The notes: generated from the sequence alone by a model not told the origin. DNA of 64,000 nucleotides from Scylla paramamosain (GCF_035594125.1 NC_087181.1:2058501-2122500); one strand, 5' to 3'; shown: positions 50,931-63,725, counted from the first letter of the stretch. Translations and numbers: made by a program.

Positions 50931-51334
50931 CGCTCAAGCTGTGTGATGCAATTACCACGCATTGTCTCACCGGGCTCAGATTTTACTGCTTTACACCGAC
51001 TCACTTATCCTCCACTTTGCGTCTCACTTATGACGTGGGTTTGTTTTGTATTTAGTTCAGTTTAGTGTCCTCTATCTACGTATACATTAGGCCGTGTTAC
51101 TTCAGAGTTTGGTAGCTGATATAATTACACGAAACAAAAAAAAAAAAGTGACCTACGTAAAATATGACTTTTGTATTTATTCTAGCTTTATTTTTTTGTC
51201 TATGTATATATCACATTGGTGTATCGATGATTGGTAGTCGAGGTAATAAAAACATAAGCAAATAAGAAAATCGCAAAACATAACGAGCGATACAAGATAA
51301 GTCTATTTTATATTTATTTTAGCTTTATTTATAT

Positions 51335-51337
<3 letters not shown>

Positions 51338-51386
<49 letters not shown>

Positions 51387-51419
51387 CTTCACCTGACACA
51401 CACACACACACACACACCA
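51338..51419 (+). repeat. (ATC)n and (AC)n
   Basis: (ATC)16 followed after ten bases by (AC)11. Confidence 0.97.
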
Positions 51420-51461
51420 CAGTCATGTGATGAACACATAATAAATAACATGTATTGCCTC

Positions 51462-51606
<145 letters not shown>

Positions 51607-51777
51607 AAAAAGTACATTATTAATTAACCAACAAAGAGAAACCTGAATCCTGATCAAAAGAGTGAAGTATATTATGTGTCCTTTATTTCGTTATGTTTTT
51701 TTGTATAATTTCTTTATGTATAAGACGAAGATTTGTTAAGCAGATGAATGTGATAATACTAATTAGCGTTTTGTTTT

Positions 51778-51781
<4 letters not shown>

Positions 51782-51851
<70 letters not shown>
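51782..51851 (+). repeat. (GA)n microsatellite
   Basis: About 35 units. Confidence 0.98.
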
Positions 51852-51852
<1 letters not shown>

Positions 51853-51854
51853 AA

Positions 51855-52845
51855 TCTTAGCTCTGCACCCTTTTAAATCCAATACATATCAGCTACCAGA
51901 AAAAAAAAAAAAGTATGATTCATTCAGTACATAAAGCTACCATGAAAAAAAAAAAGTAGCAAAAAATAGAAATCCCTCATCAGCATTATCAGGCGGCGCA
52001 AAAACTCCATTTATTACATCTTTTTCCGTGGAGTGATTAACGCAGATGAAATTTTTAAAAGGGCTTCCTTCAACCACTGACGTTGGCAGAAGTGGTTGAA
52101 GTGGGAGGGCGTGTGGGGGAGCGGTGTGCCCTCGTCAGGTGTGAGAGGGACGAGGGAAGACGGCGAGGTGTGGGAGAGTTGAGGTTAGAGGAGTGGGAGC
52201 GTGAGGTGTGGTGGGGGATGGGGTTATAGGGGCGGAGGATGGCGTTAGGTGGGAGAGGAGCTAGAGAGGGGGAACGGGGCGGAGAGAGAGGCGGGGAGTG
52301 GACGAGACGAGAGGGGAGATGGAATAGAAGGAAAGGGAAGAGCGAGGGTGGGAAGGGAGCTAGAATAGAGGAGCGGTGGGGAAGATGCATGATATGGGAT
52401 GGGGCCTGGAGAAGAGGGACAGAGGGAGAGGGGAGAACTAGAGTTGGGGGTCTGGAGGGTCGTGGGGCAGAGGGGCGGAGCAGCGGGGCGGGAGGGTCGG
52501 CTATAATGAAACCGTCACTCGTGGTGTCGGGTTAAGCAAGCAATCTGGGGCGTCAGGTGGTGTGCCCCAGTAATGAAGCAGAAAATGGGCGTCACCTTCA
52601 CCCTCCTAGGAAACTTTTAGACTTGGCGGTTGTAATAGTGGTAAGAATTATGATGAAAATGGTGGTAACAGTAGCCGTAATTGTGATCTCTTTAGTAGTA
52701 TTTTCGTAGTTTTTTTTTTTGTATGATTTTTCTTGTCATTTTTCTTGTTCTTCTTGTTCTCGTCCTCATCATTAATATTATTATTTTATGACTTTAGCTT
52801 GTGTATTTTCTTCCCTTTCTTCATTCTTTCTCTGATTTTTATTCT
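51855..52845. other. Single-copy DNA with a G-rich purine stretch
   Basis: 52.08-52.50 kb is G/A-rich on the plus strand (gagagg- and gggag-type). No exon supported. Confidence 0.6.
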
Positions 52846-52847
<2 letters not shown>

Positions 52848-52886
<39 letters not shown>

Positions 52887-52899
52887 TAGTAATAATAAT

Positions 52900-52939
<40 letters not shown>

Positions 52940-52966
52940 GTAATAATAATAATAATAATAATAATG

Positions 52967-53031
<65 letters not shown>

Positions 53032-53041
53032 TATAATAATC
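52848..53041 (+). repeat. (CTA)n then (AAT)n
   Basis: (CTA)13 followed by about 150 bases of AAT with ATG and TTA variants. Confidence 0.98.
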
Positions 53042-53440
53042 ATAAAACATTTGCCATTCATTTTGCTATTTAGATTTTTTTTTCGTGTGTATTTATCTTG
53101 GGTAAATTTGTTTGGTTTGTGCTTCTGCTGTTTGGTTTAAAGTTGTGCTTGCTTTGCTGATGAAAACACCGACAAACTTTTTTTTAATGCTTGTAATACT
53201 GAAGCATGACATCCGCCAGCACACAAATCACGCTCATTACCATTTCGGAAGTGAGTCGCAAGCGGCGGAAATCCCACACACGGGGTTGACGCGTCCACGT
53301 GTTTTAGTTCGCGTAGTTGTGCTCGCTGGATCCCACTCGCGCCCCGAACATCACATCTGTTACTCGGGGCAAGTGGTTGTTTTGAAGCACATGATAAGCG
53401 TCTGTTTTTGGGTTGGTGCCTGCATGGCTGTTCCCTTCAG

Positions 53441-53617
53441 GTTTTTACCGCCTGTCCCTCCTCCATGTACACTCCGCCCAGCTGCTAGTGCCCTCGTGCC
53501 ACCACTCCTCCGTGGCGCACCTGCTAGACCCCCTGCTGCCCCTGCTGCCCCTGCTGTCCACTGCTGTCCACTCGCTGTGTCTCATTAGTGTGGCCGCGTC
53601 CAGGGAAGCCTCTCAGG
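53441..53617 (+). CDS. Candidate penultimate coding exon of an unidentified plus-strand gene
   Basis: I do not recognise the protein. The segment follows a pyrimidine-rich acceptor (gctgttcccttcag) and stays open for 58 codons to a GT donor (tctcagg/gtacac). Third positions are mostly G or C, unlike the flanking AT-rich DNA. The peptide begins FYRLSLLHVHSAQLL, continues through a Leu/Pro-rich run (LLDPLLPLLPLLS) and ends AASREASQ. It looks helical and hydrophobic, like a HEAT-type or membrane-associated segment, but that is only an impression. Both flanking introns would be phase 1, so the exon is symmetrical and joins in frame to the exon at 53,731. The donor is only moderate. No convincing upstream partner exon was found nearby; the first exons may lie far upstream or outside the window. 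Confidence 0.45.
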
Positions 53618-53730
53618 GTACACTGATGGGACCACTTAGAGTAGAAAAAAAAATCATAATTTTCAGATTTTTATGTCTACCCATATAAAGTTTTTTTATC
53701 ACTATTTTCTTTGATTTTTGTGTATTACAG

Positions 53731-53771
53731 GCCACCCCAGCACATGGCCAGCTTTCATGGATAAGGGATGA
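53731..53771 (+). CDS. Candidate last coding segment (terminal exon) of the same gene
   Basis: A strong acceptor (tttgatttttgtgtattacag) precedes this segment. Joined in phase 1 to the exon ending at 53,617, it encodes the short C-terminus GHPSTWPAFMDKG and then TGA. A 3' untranslated region of about 85 bases follows, with AATAAA at 53,834. Read in phase 0 the segment would instead give a 24-residue tail ending in TAA, so the exact frame depends on the upstream donor. The acceptor, stop, poly(A) signal and GT-rich downstream element occur in the right order, which is why this is the best-supported gene end in the window. Confidence 0.45.
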
Positions 53772-53833
53772 AGGCTGGAGAAGACCTTTGCCCTGTGTTG
53801 AATAAGAGGCTGGTGATCATGAACTAACTTAGA

Positions 53834-53880
53834 AATAAAGCAAGCACTATAGCATACAAATTATGTTGTGTTTTCTGATT
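53834..53880 (+). terminator. Poly(A) signal and downstream element for the 53.4-53.8 kb gene
   Basis: AATAAA lies at 53,834-53,839. About 20 bases later an A-rich stretch (catacaaatt) could be the cleavage site, and it is followed by a GT/T-rich element (atgttgtgttttctg). This is the canonical metazoan arrangement for 3' end formation. Confidence 0.5.
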
Positions 53881-53888
53881 TAAATATA

Positions 53889-54146
53889 ATGCACATGCCG
53901 GACAAAAAAAGTGTGAGTGAAGGTGAGGGAGGGAAATTGTGTAGATCCAGGTGTCATAAGTCGTTCTTGCGCGCAGCAGTTAAGGGCTTCGGGATCAAGG
54001 AGACGGAGATGAAAGCTGTGGGAAGGCGTGTCTTCATGCATATCCGCTGTAAACTGTATAAACCTTTTCCGTATTCCTCCCGCTGGTTAACACGTTCACT
54101 TAAAACAATTTTTTTATTTAAAATAAAACTCGCATCAGAACAATAA
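53889..54146 (+). CDS. Small hypothetical ORF, basic, about 85 residues
   Basis: Not recognised. It is one of the few frames here with a varied, non-repetitive composition (begins MHMPDKKSVSEGEGG, rich in Lys/Arg and Cys, hydrophobic near the end). Its TAA stop overlaps an AATAAA hexamer. It starts just after the poly(A) signal of the preceding gene candidate. The start context is weak (T at -3) and there is no independent evidence of expression. It could be chance. Confidence 0.15.
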   Translation: MHMPDKKSVSEGEGGKLCRSRCHKSFLRAAVKGFGIKETEMKAVGRRVFMHIRCKLYKPFPYSSRWLTRSLKTIFLFKIKLASEQ

Positions 54147-54232
54147 AGAAAATATGGATTGTATAAAAAAAAGTCACAAAGCTAAACAATTTCTCTCGCC
54201 GCGTCCCGAAATGATACTCGCAGCAACGCGGC

Positions 54233-54292
54233 AACAACAACAACAACAAAACAACAACAACAACAATAACAGCAGCAGCAGCAGCAGCAACA
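54233..54292 (+). repeat. (CAA)n and (CAG)n
   Basis: CAA units with interruptions, then six CAG units. Confidence 0.95.
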
Positions 54293-54634
54293 ACTACACT
54301 CTTACCAAATGTTAGAATCGTCACACATTTAATTAACTTGACCGTCATTACTAACCTGACACTCGGATATCATAAACAAAATAAACTAGTCAAAAAATAT
54401 TTATAATCCCGTGAGCCGCTAAGCACGCGCCAGCTGCACGATATCATAGAGAGACACGGGCGTTGATTGGACAAAAGTGGAATGTATGCACCCCTGCCCT
54501 CACTGATTGTCATGTATATACTACACACCTTTGTCCTCAGCGCGATAGCATTCATGGCATTTTTTTCCCTTTCCGCGTGTTGCATTTTCGGGACGATGGA
54601 CTCGTTTCTATTTTTTATTATTTCCATTCACAAT

Positions 54635-54639
<5 letters not shown>

Positions 54640-54711
<72 letters not shown>
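54640..54711 (+). repeat. (GA)n microsatellite with one slip
   Basis: About 36 units. Confidence 0.97.
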
Positions 54712-54714
<3 letters not shown>

Positions 54715-55078
54715 GTCGAAATGGATCCTTTAGTTCTCCGTGGCGGATGTAAAGGGATTTTGCGTATTGGATGAGACTCATGAGTGTTGGATTGTTTGGG
54801 ATTTCCACCACATTGTCTTGGGATTGTTAGTGACGCGCCGCCGCTTAAAACCCGACGCTCTGCTCTATTGCTTTATATACTCCCAGGGTGAAGGGATGTT
54901 TATATGTATTTTTCCTGTCTTGGCGTGGCGACGTGAAGGAGTTGAGAGGCGAAATGTTTGCACCCGAAAGTCTTCGCTGTGACACATTGTAAAGTGAATT
55001 TTCGCCCTTTTGAAGCAAGAAGGAGCGGAGTCATCAGACGCTGCGAACTTTGTCAACACTTAATTTATCGGAGGGGGG

Positions 55079-55083
<5 letters not shown>

Positions 55084-55169
<86 letters not shown>
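55084..55169 (+). repeat. (GA)n microsatellite
   Basis: About 43 units. Confidence 0.98.
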
Positions 55170-55173
<4 letters not shown>

Positions 55174-55574
55174 ACTTTAACACACACTATTTTGTCATGT
55201 GTAAAATATAGCACCCTGTATCTCAAAACGTAGTATATTTTCAGTTAACGCGTCAGTTCCCTTCCTCTCTTTCCATACGTTTCCTGCCTTCCCTCTGTTA
55301 AAAAAAAATATATAATACAATAAATAAATGAATAAAATAAAATAAAAAAATAAATAGATAAATAAAAATACTTGAATATCTCTCACAGAAAGCCTCACTA
55401 ACCACATCAAAATTAATACCAGAAAATGACCAGGAAATGGAGAGTAAAGAATCAGAGACAAGTACTTTTTTTTCTTTTCATGAACCAAACTAGAAACGAA
55501 TCATTCAAGATCAAACACAAATAGAGAACGTAAGAAAGAAAAAAAAAAAATTGTCCAACTCAGTTTTTTTTTTT

Positions 55575-55850
55575 GCTTAAATCCTTAAATACAAACATTA
55601 ATAAGTAAAAAAAAAAAATAATATATATTCATTCATTTATCAATATATGCTTTTAGTTCTGTATTTTTTACTATTTCTTCTCGCTCCTATTATGTAACTA
55701 TAAGAAAAAAAAAGCATCTTCCTTGAATACAAATATAAATAAACGAATAAAAATCACATTCATTCATCTTTCAATACATGTTTATATTTCTGTATATTTT
55801 TACGTTTCCTTCCTGCTTTTTGTAACCAGGGGGAAAACAGCAACACACTC
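55575..55850 (+). repeat. Two-copy degenerate tandem repeat, period 148 bp
   Basis: The blocks ccttaaatacaaa / attcattcatttatcaatat / ttctgtattttttacta / tatgtaac occur twice in order, with starts at 55,583 and 55,731. A third, weaker copy may lie upstream. Confidence 0.65.
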
Positions 55851-55986
55851 CCCGTTAATTGATAGCAGCACGCTCCAGTAGTCATGAATAGCGGCGCGGG
55901 GCGGGAAGAAGAAAGGCCAAATATTCCTGGGATGATGAAGGTGGCTCAGGCCCGTTCACCTCAATTTGGCGGAATGGCGAAGTTAT

Positions 55987-56259
<273 letters not shown>

Positions 56260-56293
56260 GGGGAAAGAGCATATATCCTAAATCTGTGAAATT

Positions 56294-56345
56294 TTGCCGA
56301 GGGGCGGGGCGCAGCAGACATCGCCACGCCCGTCCCATTGGTAGG
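56294..56345. promoter_or_regulatory. GC box and inverted CCAAT box cluster
   Basis: A GC box (gaggggcggggcgc) is followed about 30 bases later by cacgcccg and an inverted CCAAT (cccattggta). This spacing is promoter-like for a housekeeping gene reading in either direction. It abuts a (GA)n array. No exon was recognised on either side. Confidence 0.2.
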
Positions 56346-56580
56346 CACGGCATTGGAAAGTTAAATGTTTGTAGAACGTTGTGAGTACGCCAGGCCAACT
56401 TTGCAGAGCTAACAGGGTCGGCGGGCCATCAGCTTTGGCTTAAGTGAGTGCTGGATGGGGCACGGATACCAACCACTCCCCTCACCACTCTCACCACCAC
56501 CCTCATTTTCTCTGCCTCAATGTATATATGTATGCTTATGTGTCTGTGTCTATGTGTCTGCTGGTGCGCGGGGTGTCTGT

Positions 56581-56583
<3 letters not shown>

Positions 56584-56616
<33 letters not shown>
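56584..56616 (+). repeat. (GT)n microsatellite
   Basis: About 16 units. Confidence 0.96.
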
Positions 56617-56617
<1 letters not shown>

Positions 56618-56619
56618 GA

Positions 56620-57255
56620 TCACGTGCGTGACTCGTGACCAAACATTCGTAAATATTTTCAAGTTCACACAATCAAGTCTGCGCTGCGTCTTCTTTCTTA
56701 ATGATGGGAGTGACCTCGCTCATCAGTGAAAACTTTTGTGGCCGGACCGAGGCGCTAATCTCAGCCTACTTAGTGACAGATAATGCCATTGAATTAGGAG
56801 GATAGCTAGATACTGCATTGAAGTCGCTGAAAAAAAAAAATGCAGTCGCTTGAAAAAAAACAACAACTGTGTGCTTGGTATATAACACAGTTCAATTTGA
56901 CGTAGAACGAATTTCCTTCTGTTACAGATCGTGCATTTATGTAAAGTATGATGAGAGATGAGTGCTTGAGCAGCCCTGCCTTGCACGCCAATCTTTTGGA
57001 TTATACATAACAACGGGAAGCTGCATTAGTCTGTATCTTGCTTTACCTTTCTAAGAACATTTGCCTGCTCATAAGTAGGTATATTCATAGTTTCGGCCTC
57101 GCGATTGTTGACCGTGTCTATAGTTAAACTGTTAGACCTTCATTTGCATCGTTCCTTAACCTCCTCATTTCCTATGCACAGAAAGAAATACAAAATAGTT
57201 GATGAACCTTCAAGAATATTATGAAGTTACAGATATGCACGTAAAGAGCCGGGAA
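56620..57255. other. AT-rich single-copy DNA, nothing recognised
   Basis: No repeat array, exon or transposon could be identified. Confidence 0.6.
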
Positions 57256-57257
57256 TC

Positions 57258-57358
<101 letters not shown>

Positions 57359-57359
57359 T

Positions 57360-58035
57360 AAGTGCAAATAAGGGACATAAACATAAAAAAAAAAACATAT
57401 AAAAAAGTTTATTATAGTTCATGCCAATTTTTCCGCAATATTTATTTATTTATTTATTATATTTTTTTATTGTAAAGAAAACGAACATAGGGCGGCAGAA
57501 ACCAAGAAAAAGATCGTTTCAAATGATGCTACCAAAATTTGGGAATAGGAAACATTGCCTGAATCTTACTGTCCCCACTGGAAAACTCAGATGAAGAATA
57601 CGTAAGCAAAACTGATGCCAGGATTCCTGTTGCTTTGTAGTGAGGGCATCTGTTTATTTATTTACTACCATCATTAAGGTAAATGCAGGAGAACAAGACA
57701 AAAACTAAACGAAACTCTTTCCCCACCAACCCAGGACAGAAGACAACACCTTGGTCGTAACGTGTACATTAGAATTTTACAGTAAAGAAGAGGTATCTGT
57801 CAGCGTACATTGGTTCCCTTAGATATGTTCTGCCTTCAGTTAGTCGTGCCTCTACTAACACTCAAAGCACCACGTTTGAGAGAACTATTGAGTGTTCTTC
57901 CCAACCCGCCTCAGAAATCACGTGGCAGTGTTCAGTGACTCGCTATCACGTAAACATTGAAAAACAATCACTATATAAGCTGCTCTGGTATTTTATCATG
58001 TCACTTCCTTAAACACAGTAAGAAAAAAAAATTTG
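57360..58035. other. AT-rich single-copy DNA, nothing recognised
   Basis: Contains only a short (TTTA) run near 57,440. Confidence 0.6.
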
Positions 58036-58037
58036 AC

Positions 58038-58425
<388 letters not shown>

Positions 58426-58664
58426 GGCAAATGCTGGACAAGAGAGAACACTTTTGCCGCGCGTATGCAGTCTCGACTTAAAGCTGCAGGTCGACAGAAA
58501 GATGCGTTTGGGCGTTTTCAGCGGAGCGTGATGCGAGTGTTGAGTGGGGCGGCGTGCAGCGACAGGCGGGCCAGGCGAGGGTGGGTAGGCAAGTGGGTAT
58601 TGGTGGATATTGGTTGTAGGGTGAATTACTGGTGAGTTTGTGATAATGAGATGCGATGAAAGGC

Positions 58665-58965
58665 TGTTTTTGTTTTTGTTTTGTGTTCTTGTCCATGTTT
58701 TCTTGTTCTGTCTTTCTGTTTGTGTTCTTCAGTTCCATCTTTCGCTTTGGTTTCTATATATCGCCCTTGTGTTCTTGGCTTCTGTTTGTTGCCTTCGTGT
58801 TCTCGAGCTCTGTTCATCTCCTTAAGGTTCTGTCTTCTTGTTCTTTTCCTTCAGTTCCGTCTATCGCCTTTGTGTACTTGGGTTCTATTTTCCTTGTCGC
58901 CTTAAGTTCTGTCTGTCGCTCTTGTGTTCTGTCTATCTATTGTTTCCTGTGGTCTCGGGGTCCCG
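58665..58965 (+). repeat. Degenerate tandem repeat, unit about 30-35 bp
   Basis: Diverged copies of cgccttgtgttcttg followed by ggttctgtctat repeat about eight times. The resulting Phe/Leu/Ser/Cys-rich open frames on the plus strand are by-products. Confidence 0.65.
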
Positions 58966-59469
58966 TGTGAAATGTTTCCAAACCTGCTTGAGTATTCATT
59001 GGAAATATTTGAGGCATTTTCTTGCTTCGGATGGAAAATTGTGTTTCCCTTCACTTCACGTATTGTCTGAGAATTACACGAGAGGCTCCCCATTTGGGCT
59101 GAGTGAAGGTTTTTCGATAACCACAACCAAGAGACCTGCCGCAAGAAGTAATTGTGCTGCACGTTCTCCTGAAGGTGTCTCGCTAAGCCTTCATGCTCTG
59201 TAAAATTGAGAAAAGACCACACACTTCTGAATATTCTTTGTCCTATGTGAAGCGTCTCTTAGTGAGTGTAAACAGTATTTTAGTTTGCCTTAAAATGAGA
59301 CAAAAGAAGAAACAGCAAGTAGGAATGTAATGTATCAGTCGTTTCCCTACAATGCCAGCCAATGTATTCCGTGCACTTTTATATTTGTGTATATCTTTAT
59401 CTTTGTATTATATAGGACATGAACTACAATATAATAAACTTGTGCTTATGTAACCTTATTTGTACTTAT

Positions 59470-59581
<112 letters not shown>

Positions 59582-59585
59582 GCAG

Positions 59586-59676
59586 GCCCCCGAGTAGCCA
59601 TAACCAGCTTGTTTTGAATGTTTTATGCATCCCCTGTGAACCACTTCAGCTCCAAGTGCTTTCTCCTTATTTATGA
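59586..59676 (+). CDS. Short exon-like segment after a (GT)n-borne acceptor
   Basis: Not recognised. A long (GT)n array ends in tgttttgcag, a usable acceptor. The following frame encodes PPSSHNQLVLNVLCI, then PCEPLQLQVLSPYL and TGA. The composition is protein-like but the segment is only about 30 codons, with no poly(A) signal seen close by. Confidence 0.15.
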
Positions 59677-60085
59677 TGTTGCTTGCATGTTGCTGTTGTT
59701 CTTCTGTCCTCCTCTCACCAACACCTCATCCTGTGCTCTCTTAACCTTCCTTCATCTCCCTCAACTTGTTATTTCTGGTGTTCTCCCTGTATTCTCTCCT
59801 ACTTCCCTACTCCCCATTAATTGATTTGAGCCTTTAATTTATTGTTGTATCTTTAACTCCTTGCATTCATTCTTGTATCTTTAACTCCTTGCATTCATTC
59901 ACGTATCTTTCTTACACTTATATCCAGTTCTACATTCCCTTTCATGTCTTTCCTATATCCTCCTTCCCACTCCCCTCCTCCTCGTCACACCGCAGTATCT
60001 TCTTCCCACAAGCCTCAGCAGTCCCTAATTTGCCACCTGTCGTGTGTGTCAAACTTCACGTCGCCCGAGGCTCCTCCGCTTCTCC

Positions 60086-60180
60086 TTACCTGCTGTCTGG
60101 CCGCCTCTCATTGCCTTCCTGTAGACTCCCTTCCTCTTCCATTCCTCGTGGCTTGCGGCTTGTCATCATTAGCCTGCCTC
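60086..60180 (-). CDS. Possible minus-strand exon ending at a consensus donor
   Basis: On the minus strand a frame encoding MMTSRKPRGMEEEGSLQEG and NERRPDS runs into cagcag/gtaagg, a strong 5' splice site (the intron begins at about 60,090 going left). Upstream on the minus strand lies the (GA)n array, so the acceptor side is unclear. The reading is speculative. Confidence 0.15.
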
Positions 60181-60193
60181 CTAGTTTTGTACG

Positions 60194-60315
<122 letters not shown>

Positions 60316-60690
60316 TCATATGTTGCTCGCTTTTATTTATTTACTTATTTTTTTTCGTGAGTTATTTGTTTTCTGTACAGCGATGACGTAAACGTTCCGC
60401 GTACAGGTCTCCTTTGTGCCTCCCTCTATAGACACGAGCACTTCAGTAAACTTAAACTGGCTTGCAATTTTTATATAGTAAACTTCGATCTTCTTCACCA
60501 TCAAAGAAAATGACATGATTACTTTTAATGTATATGCGCGAATTAGGTGTATTTTTTTTTATACGTGTGCATATGTGCAGTATGTGTGTGTTTTTTTTTT
60601 TTTTTCTATCAGATTATATTATTTATGCATTACTATACCTATATCTGTCTTTTTATCTACGCATCTATCTATTATTCTTATTGCATTTAT

Positions 60691-60922
60691 ATTTTACTTA
60701 GATGGTTCATACATAAAACAATTCATTCTGTCTGCATTCACATTTGCAAATCTTTCCTTGGTACAGCCTCCTTATATGAACACAATGGATTTTTCAGCGT
60801 GTTTACTTATTCCATGTACATTCTATTTAGCTTCGCTCCAACCAGAGGACGGATTGAGAGTCTCCGGCAAACATCTCTTCGACACACTCCTGCTTCACTC
60901 GCCTCATCCGTCAAGGGGATAA
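60691..60922 (+). CDS. Exon-like open segments upstream of 61.1 kb
   Basis: Not recognised. After a T-rich acceptor-like site (atattttacttag) one frame is open to TAA at about 60,920. It includes ILSAFTFANLSLVQPPYMN and ends LQPEDGLRVSGKHLF plus a short Ser/His-rich tail. A second plus frame is open past 61,030, with TSLRHTPASLASSVKGIIE and CVAETLLSMRRWHHYTRICQ. Two overlapping frames cannot both be real, and nothing separates them from sequence alone. Confidence 0.15.
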
Positions 60923-61134
60923 TAGAGAGAGAAGCAATCAGGTGCTTTCCTCATCTTGCCGCCTGTGTCGCTGAGACTCTCCTTTCGATGCGACGCTGGC
61001 ATCATTACACTCGAATTTGTCAGAGGAGGACGAGTTGATAGAGTAGGAGAAGGAAGAGGAGATAAAAGAAGAGAGAGAGTGTGCAGGAGGAAGGAGAGGG
61101 AGAGGAAAAAGAGGACAAGTAAGAGGAAGCAGAA

Positions 61135-61332
61135 ATGGACCTCTCGGGTGGGCGTCGTGTCAGTCTGGTTCACTCCATCGCCATGCTGGGAAAAATCGCA
61201 GCGCCAAATGGTGAGATGCTGATCACTAGATTGGAAGCCTTGCCTCAGGAGCAGCTGACTCCAGACTCGCTTGTGTCGCTCAGTTTGCTCTTTGTTTTGC
61301 TTCCAAGACTGACACTCTCTCTGTACATTTAG
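61135..61332 (+). CDS. Hypothetical 65-residue ORF with strong start context
   Basis: Not recognised. The ATG has G at -3 and G at +4 (cagaaATGGac). The frame encodes MDLSGGRRVSLVHSIAMLGK, then LITRLEALPQEQLTPDSLVS, then a hydrophobic Leu-rich tail and TAG. A donor-like site (aatg/gtgaga) near codon 26 would truncate it. The Leu-rich helix resembles, only loosely, that of the open segment at 61,883. The overlapping minus strand is also open for 171 codons, so coding on either strand is unproven. Confidence 0.2.
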   Translation: MDLSGGRRVSLVHSIAMLGKIAAPNGEMLITRLEALPQEQLTPDSLVSLSLLFVLLPRLTLSLYI

Positions 61333-61882
61333 TTTTCTCGGTATTTGCTCACAGTTCTGATGATTCGTTGTACTGAATTTGCAATGGTCATTACAGGAAA
61401 GTTGAAAAAAAATATGCACCCGAACAAATGCTGTTTGTTTCTTGCTTTTGTAATACGTAAAAAAAATACAAATTAAAACAGTTTCTGCATTGCTCTTCTC
61501 TCCCGCTCTCTCTCATCCGCAATCACTTCTTCAATAACAACAAAGCAACATTGACGTGCCGGGCAGAGAACGCTGCTGAATAATAGTATTCTCTTTTGAA
61601 AGAGAGAAAATTCCTTGTAGTTGTGAGGGCCCTTTGTGTTCCTTTGTGTTGTTGCTGCACAAACCAGGGGGGATCGTTAACAGAAGACAACAAACACCCT
61701 TACCCAGCTATTTTTGTCCTGTGCCTCTAGTTGGTTGTAGCGGTGGGGGGCTTAGCTGGCCGCGGCAAGACTGGCGTTCCGAGAAAGGATTGACTTAGTT
61801 CCTGCTTAGGTCTGTCGAAGGAAGAATGAAAGACTGTACAGACTCTTCAGTATAGCAGACCACACAGCATCACGCCTTGCAG

Positions 61883-62020
61883 GACTCCACCACCACGTCA
61901 GTCACTCCAACACGGGCCTCAGGTGACACGGTGACCCTCGCACAGCTTCTTGAGTCCCGGCTAGGCACACTGCACAGTGATGCCCTCATGTCTGTGCTCT
62001 CCACCGATGCAAGCCTCTAG
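61883..62020 (+). CDS. Exon-like open segment with protein-like C-terminus
   Basis: Not recognised. A modest acceptor (cacgccttgcag) precedes 45 codons and a TAG stop. The peptide runs DSTTTSVTPTRASGDTV, then LAQLLESRLGTLHSDALMS, then VLSTDASL. It combines a Ser/Thr linker with an amphipathic Leu-rich helix. The acceptor lacks a good pyrimidine tract and no AATAAA follows closely. A possible donor (cctcag/gtgaca) inside the segment offers another splice pattern. Confidence 0.25.
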   Translation, partial: DSTTTSVTPTRASGDTVTLAQLLESRLGTLHSDALMSVLSTDASL

Positions 62021-62265
62021 CCTTAAGCCTCCCTGCTTCCCTCCCCTCCTGTCGATCCCTTCCCTCCCCCTTTCTGCTCCCCACCGTTCCCATCCCTCCT
62101 CGTGAAGCACCCGCGTGTCGCACACATGAACACCTGGTGCGTGGCGGCCATGTCCCGGGGACCAGACTTTTCATGTCATTCTTTGAGCCGTTCTTTTTAA
62201 TTCATTATTTTTTTGCTCTGTGCTCCCGCCGCCCCTCGCGTCTCCTCTCCCCTCCGTCGCCGCCC

Positions 62266-62280
62266 TTCACCCCTAGCAAC
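62266..62280. promoter_or_regulatory. X-box-like motif with one mismatch
   Basis: TTCACC-CCT-AGCAAC matches the X-box with one mismatch in the left half and a three-base spacer, in a GC-rich, pyrimidine-rich patch. Chance occurrence is likely in 64 kb. Confidence 0.15.
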
Positions 62281-62482
62281 GCAGAGGGAGGGACGCGCGG
62301 CCCAACAATACCAGGTGTTGTGGCGCGTTTAATTGGCTGTTAGTCACAGTCAGTGATAATTGTCAAGATTACTGTTGACCTCCTATTGTGAGCTTCTCGC
62401 GTTATCATCAGCTGCCTGTCAACACTGAATGAAATAGAGACATTGACTGGCTTGCACAAGGTGGATGCTTGTTTACATATCG

Positions 62483-62484
<2 letters not shown>

Positions 62485-62541
<57 letters not shown>

Positions 62542-62563
62542 GTATGTATGCATGTAGGTAGGC

Positions 62564-62594
<31 letters not shown>

Positions 62595-62597
62595 TGA
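62485..62597 (+). repeat. (GT)n then (ATGT)n
   Basis: (GT)27 to 62,538 followed by degenerate ATGT/ATGC units to 62,597. Confidence 0.97.
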
Positions 62598-62954
62598 ATG
62601 ACACAACAATGCGGCCGTCACGTGACACAGCGGGCAATGAACCCCCAACTCTTGCCATTGGAGTCTTATTTACATAATCTAATCCCTCCCATCTTGTAAA
62701 TATACCACCATGACGCGGCGTCTGTCGCTTCCCTTTGTGTCGCTGAGAGGGCAGATAGTCTTCGGGAGGTGTCACGTGTTGTGGCGCCAAGAAAAACACG
62801 TACACTAACACTTCATGAAGGACTGGAGACAATGTGTTGTATTTCACTTATGAAGGAGGCCGACTGAGGATTATGCAAGTAGGAAATATATAATAAATGA
62901 ATTAATGTAGCCATTTCAATTAAGATTTTCAAAAAAAAATACAGTAAAAAAAGA

Positions 62955-63110
62955 GATCGTTGTTTAGTCATAATAACAAAAGAACATGAAAAAGCAAAGG
63001 AAGCTACAAGATGATGACGGGCATACACTTGCCTGCCTCTGTAGGGAACCCACCTATTTCCACCTATCATCCTCATCCATAAATACACTCTTGAAATAAT
63101 CCAAATCATA
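62955..63110 (-). mobile_element. LINE 3' end, family 2, short minus-strand copy
   Basis: The minus strand reads tttatggatgaggatgatag then gtggaaatag, which encodes FMDEDDRWK-stop, the same C-terminus as the 49.2 kb copy. A diverged 3' UTR follows and ends with a tcatgttcttttgtt-like repeat. Only the last ~150 bases of the element are present. Confidence 0.65.
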
Positions 63111-63114
63111 GGTA

Positions 63115-63725
<611 letters not shown>

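Noticed and set aside
60904..61419. 171-codon minus-strand frame
   Set aside because: Middle third is a Leu/Ser/Phe run from purine-rich plus-strand DNA, and it overlaps plus-strand frames of equal plausibility.
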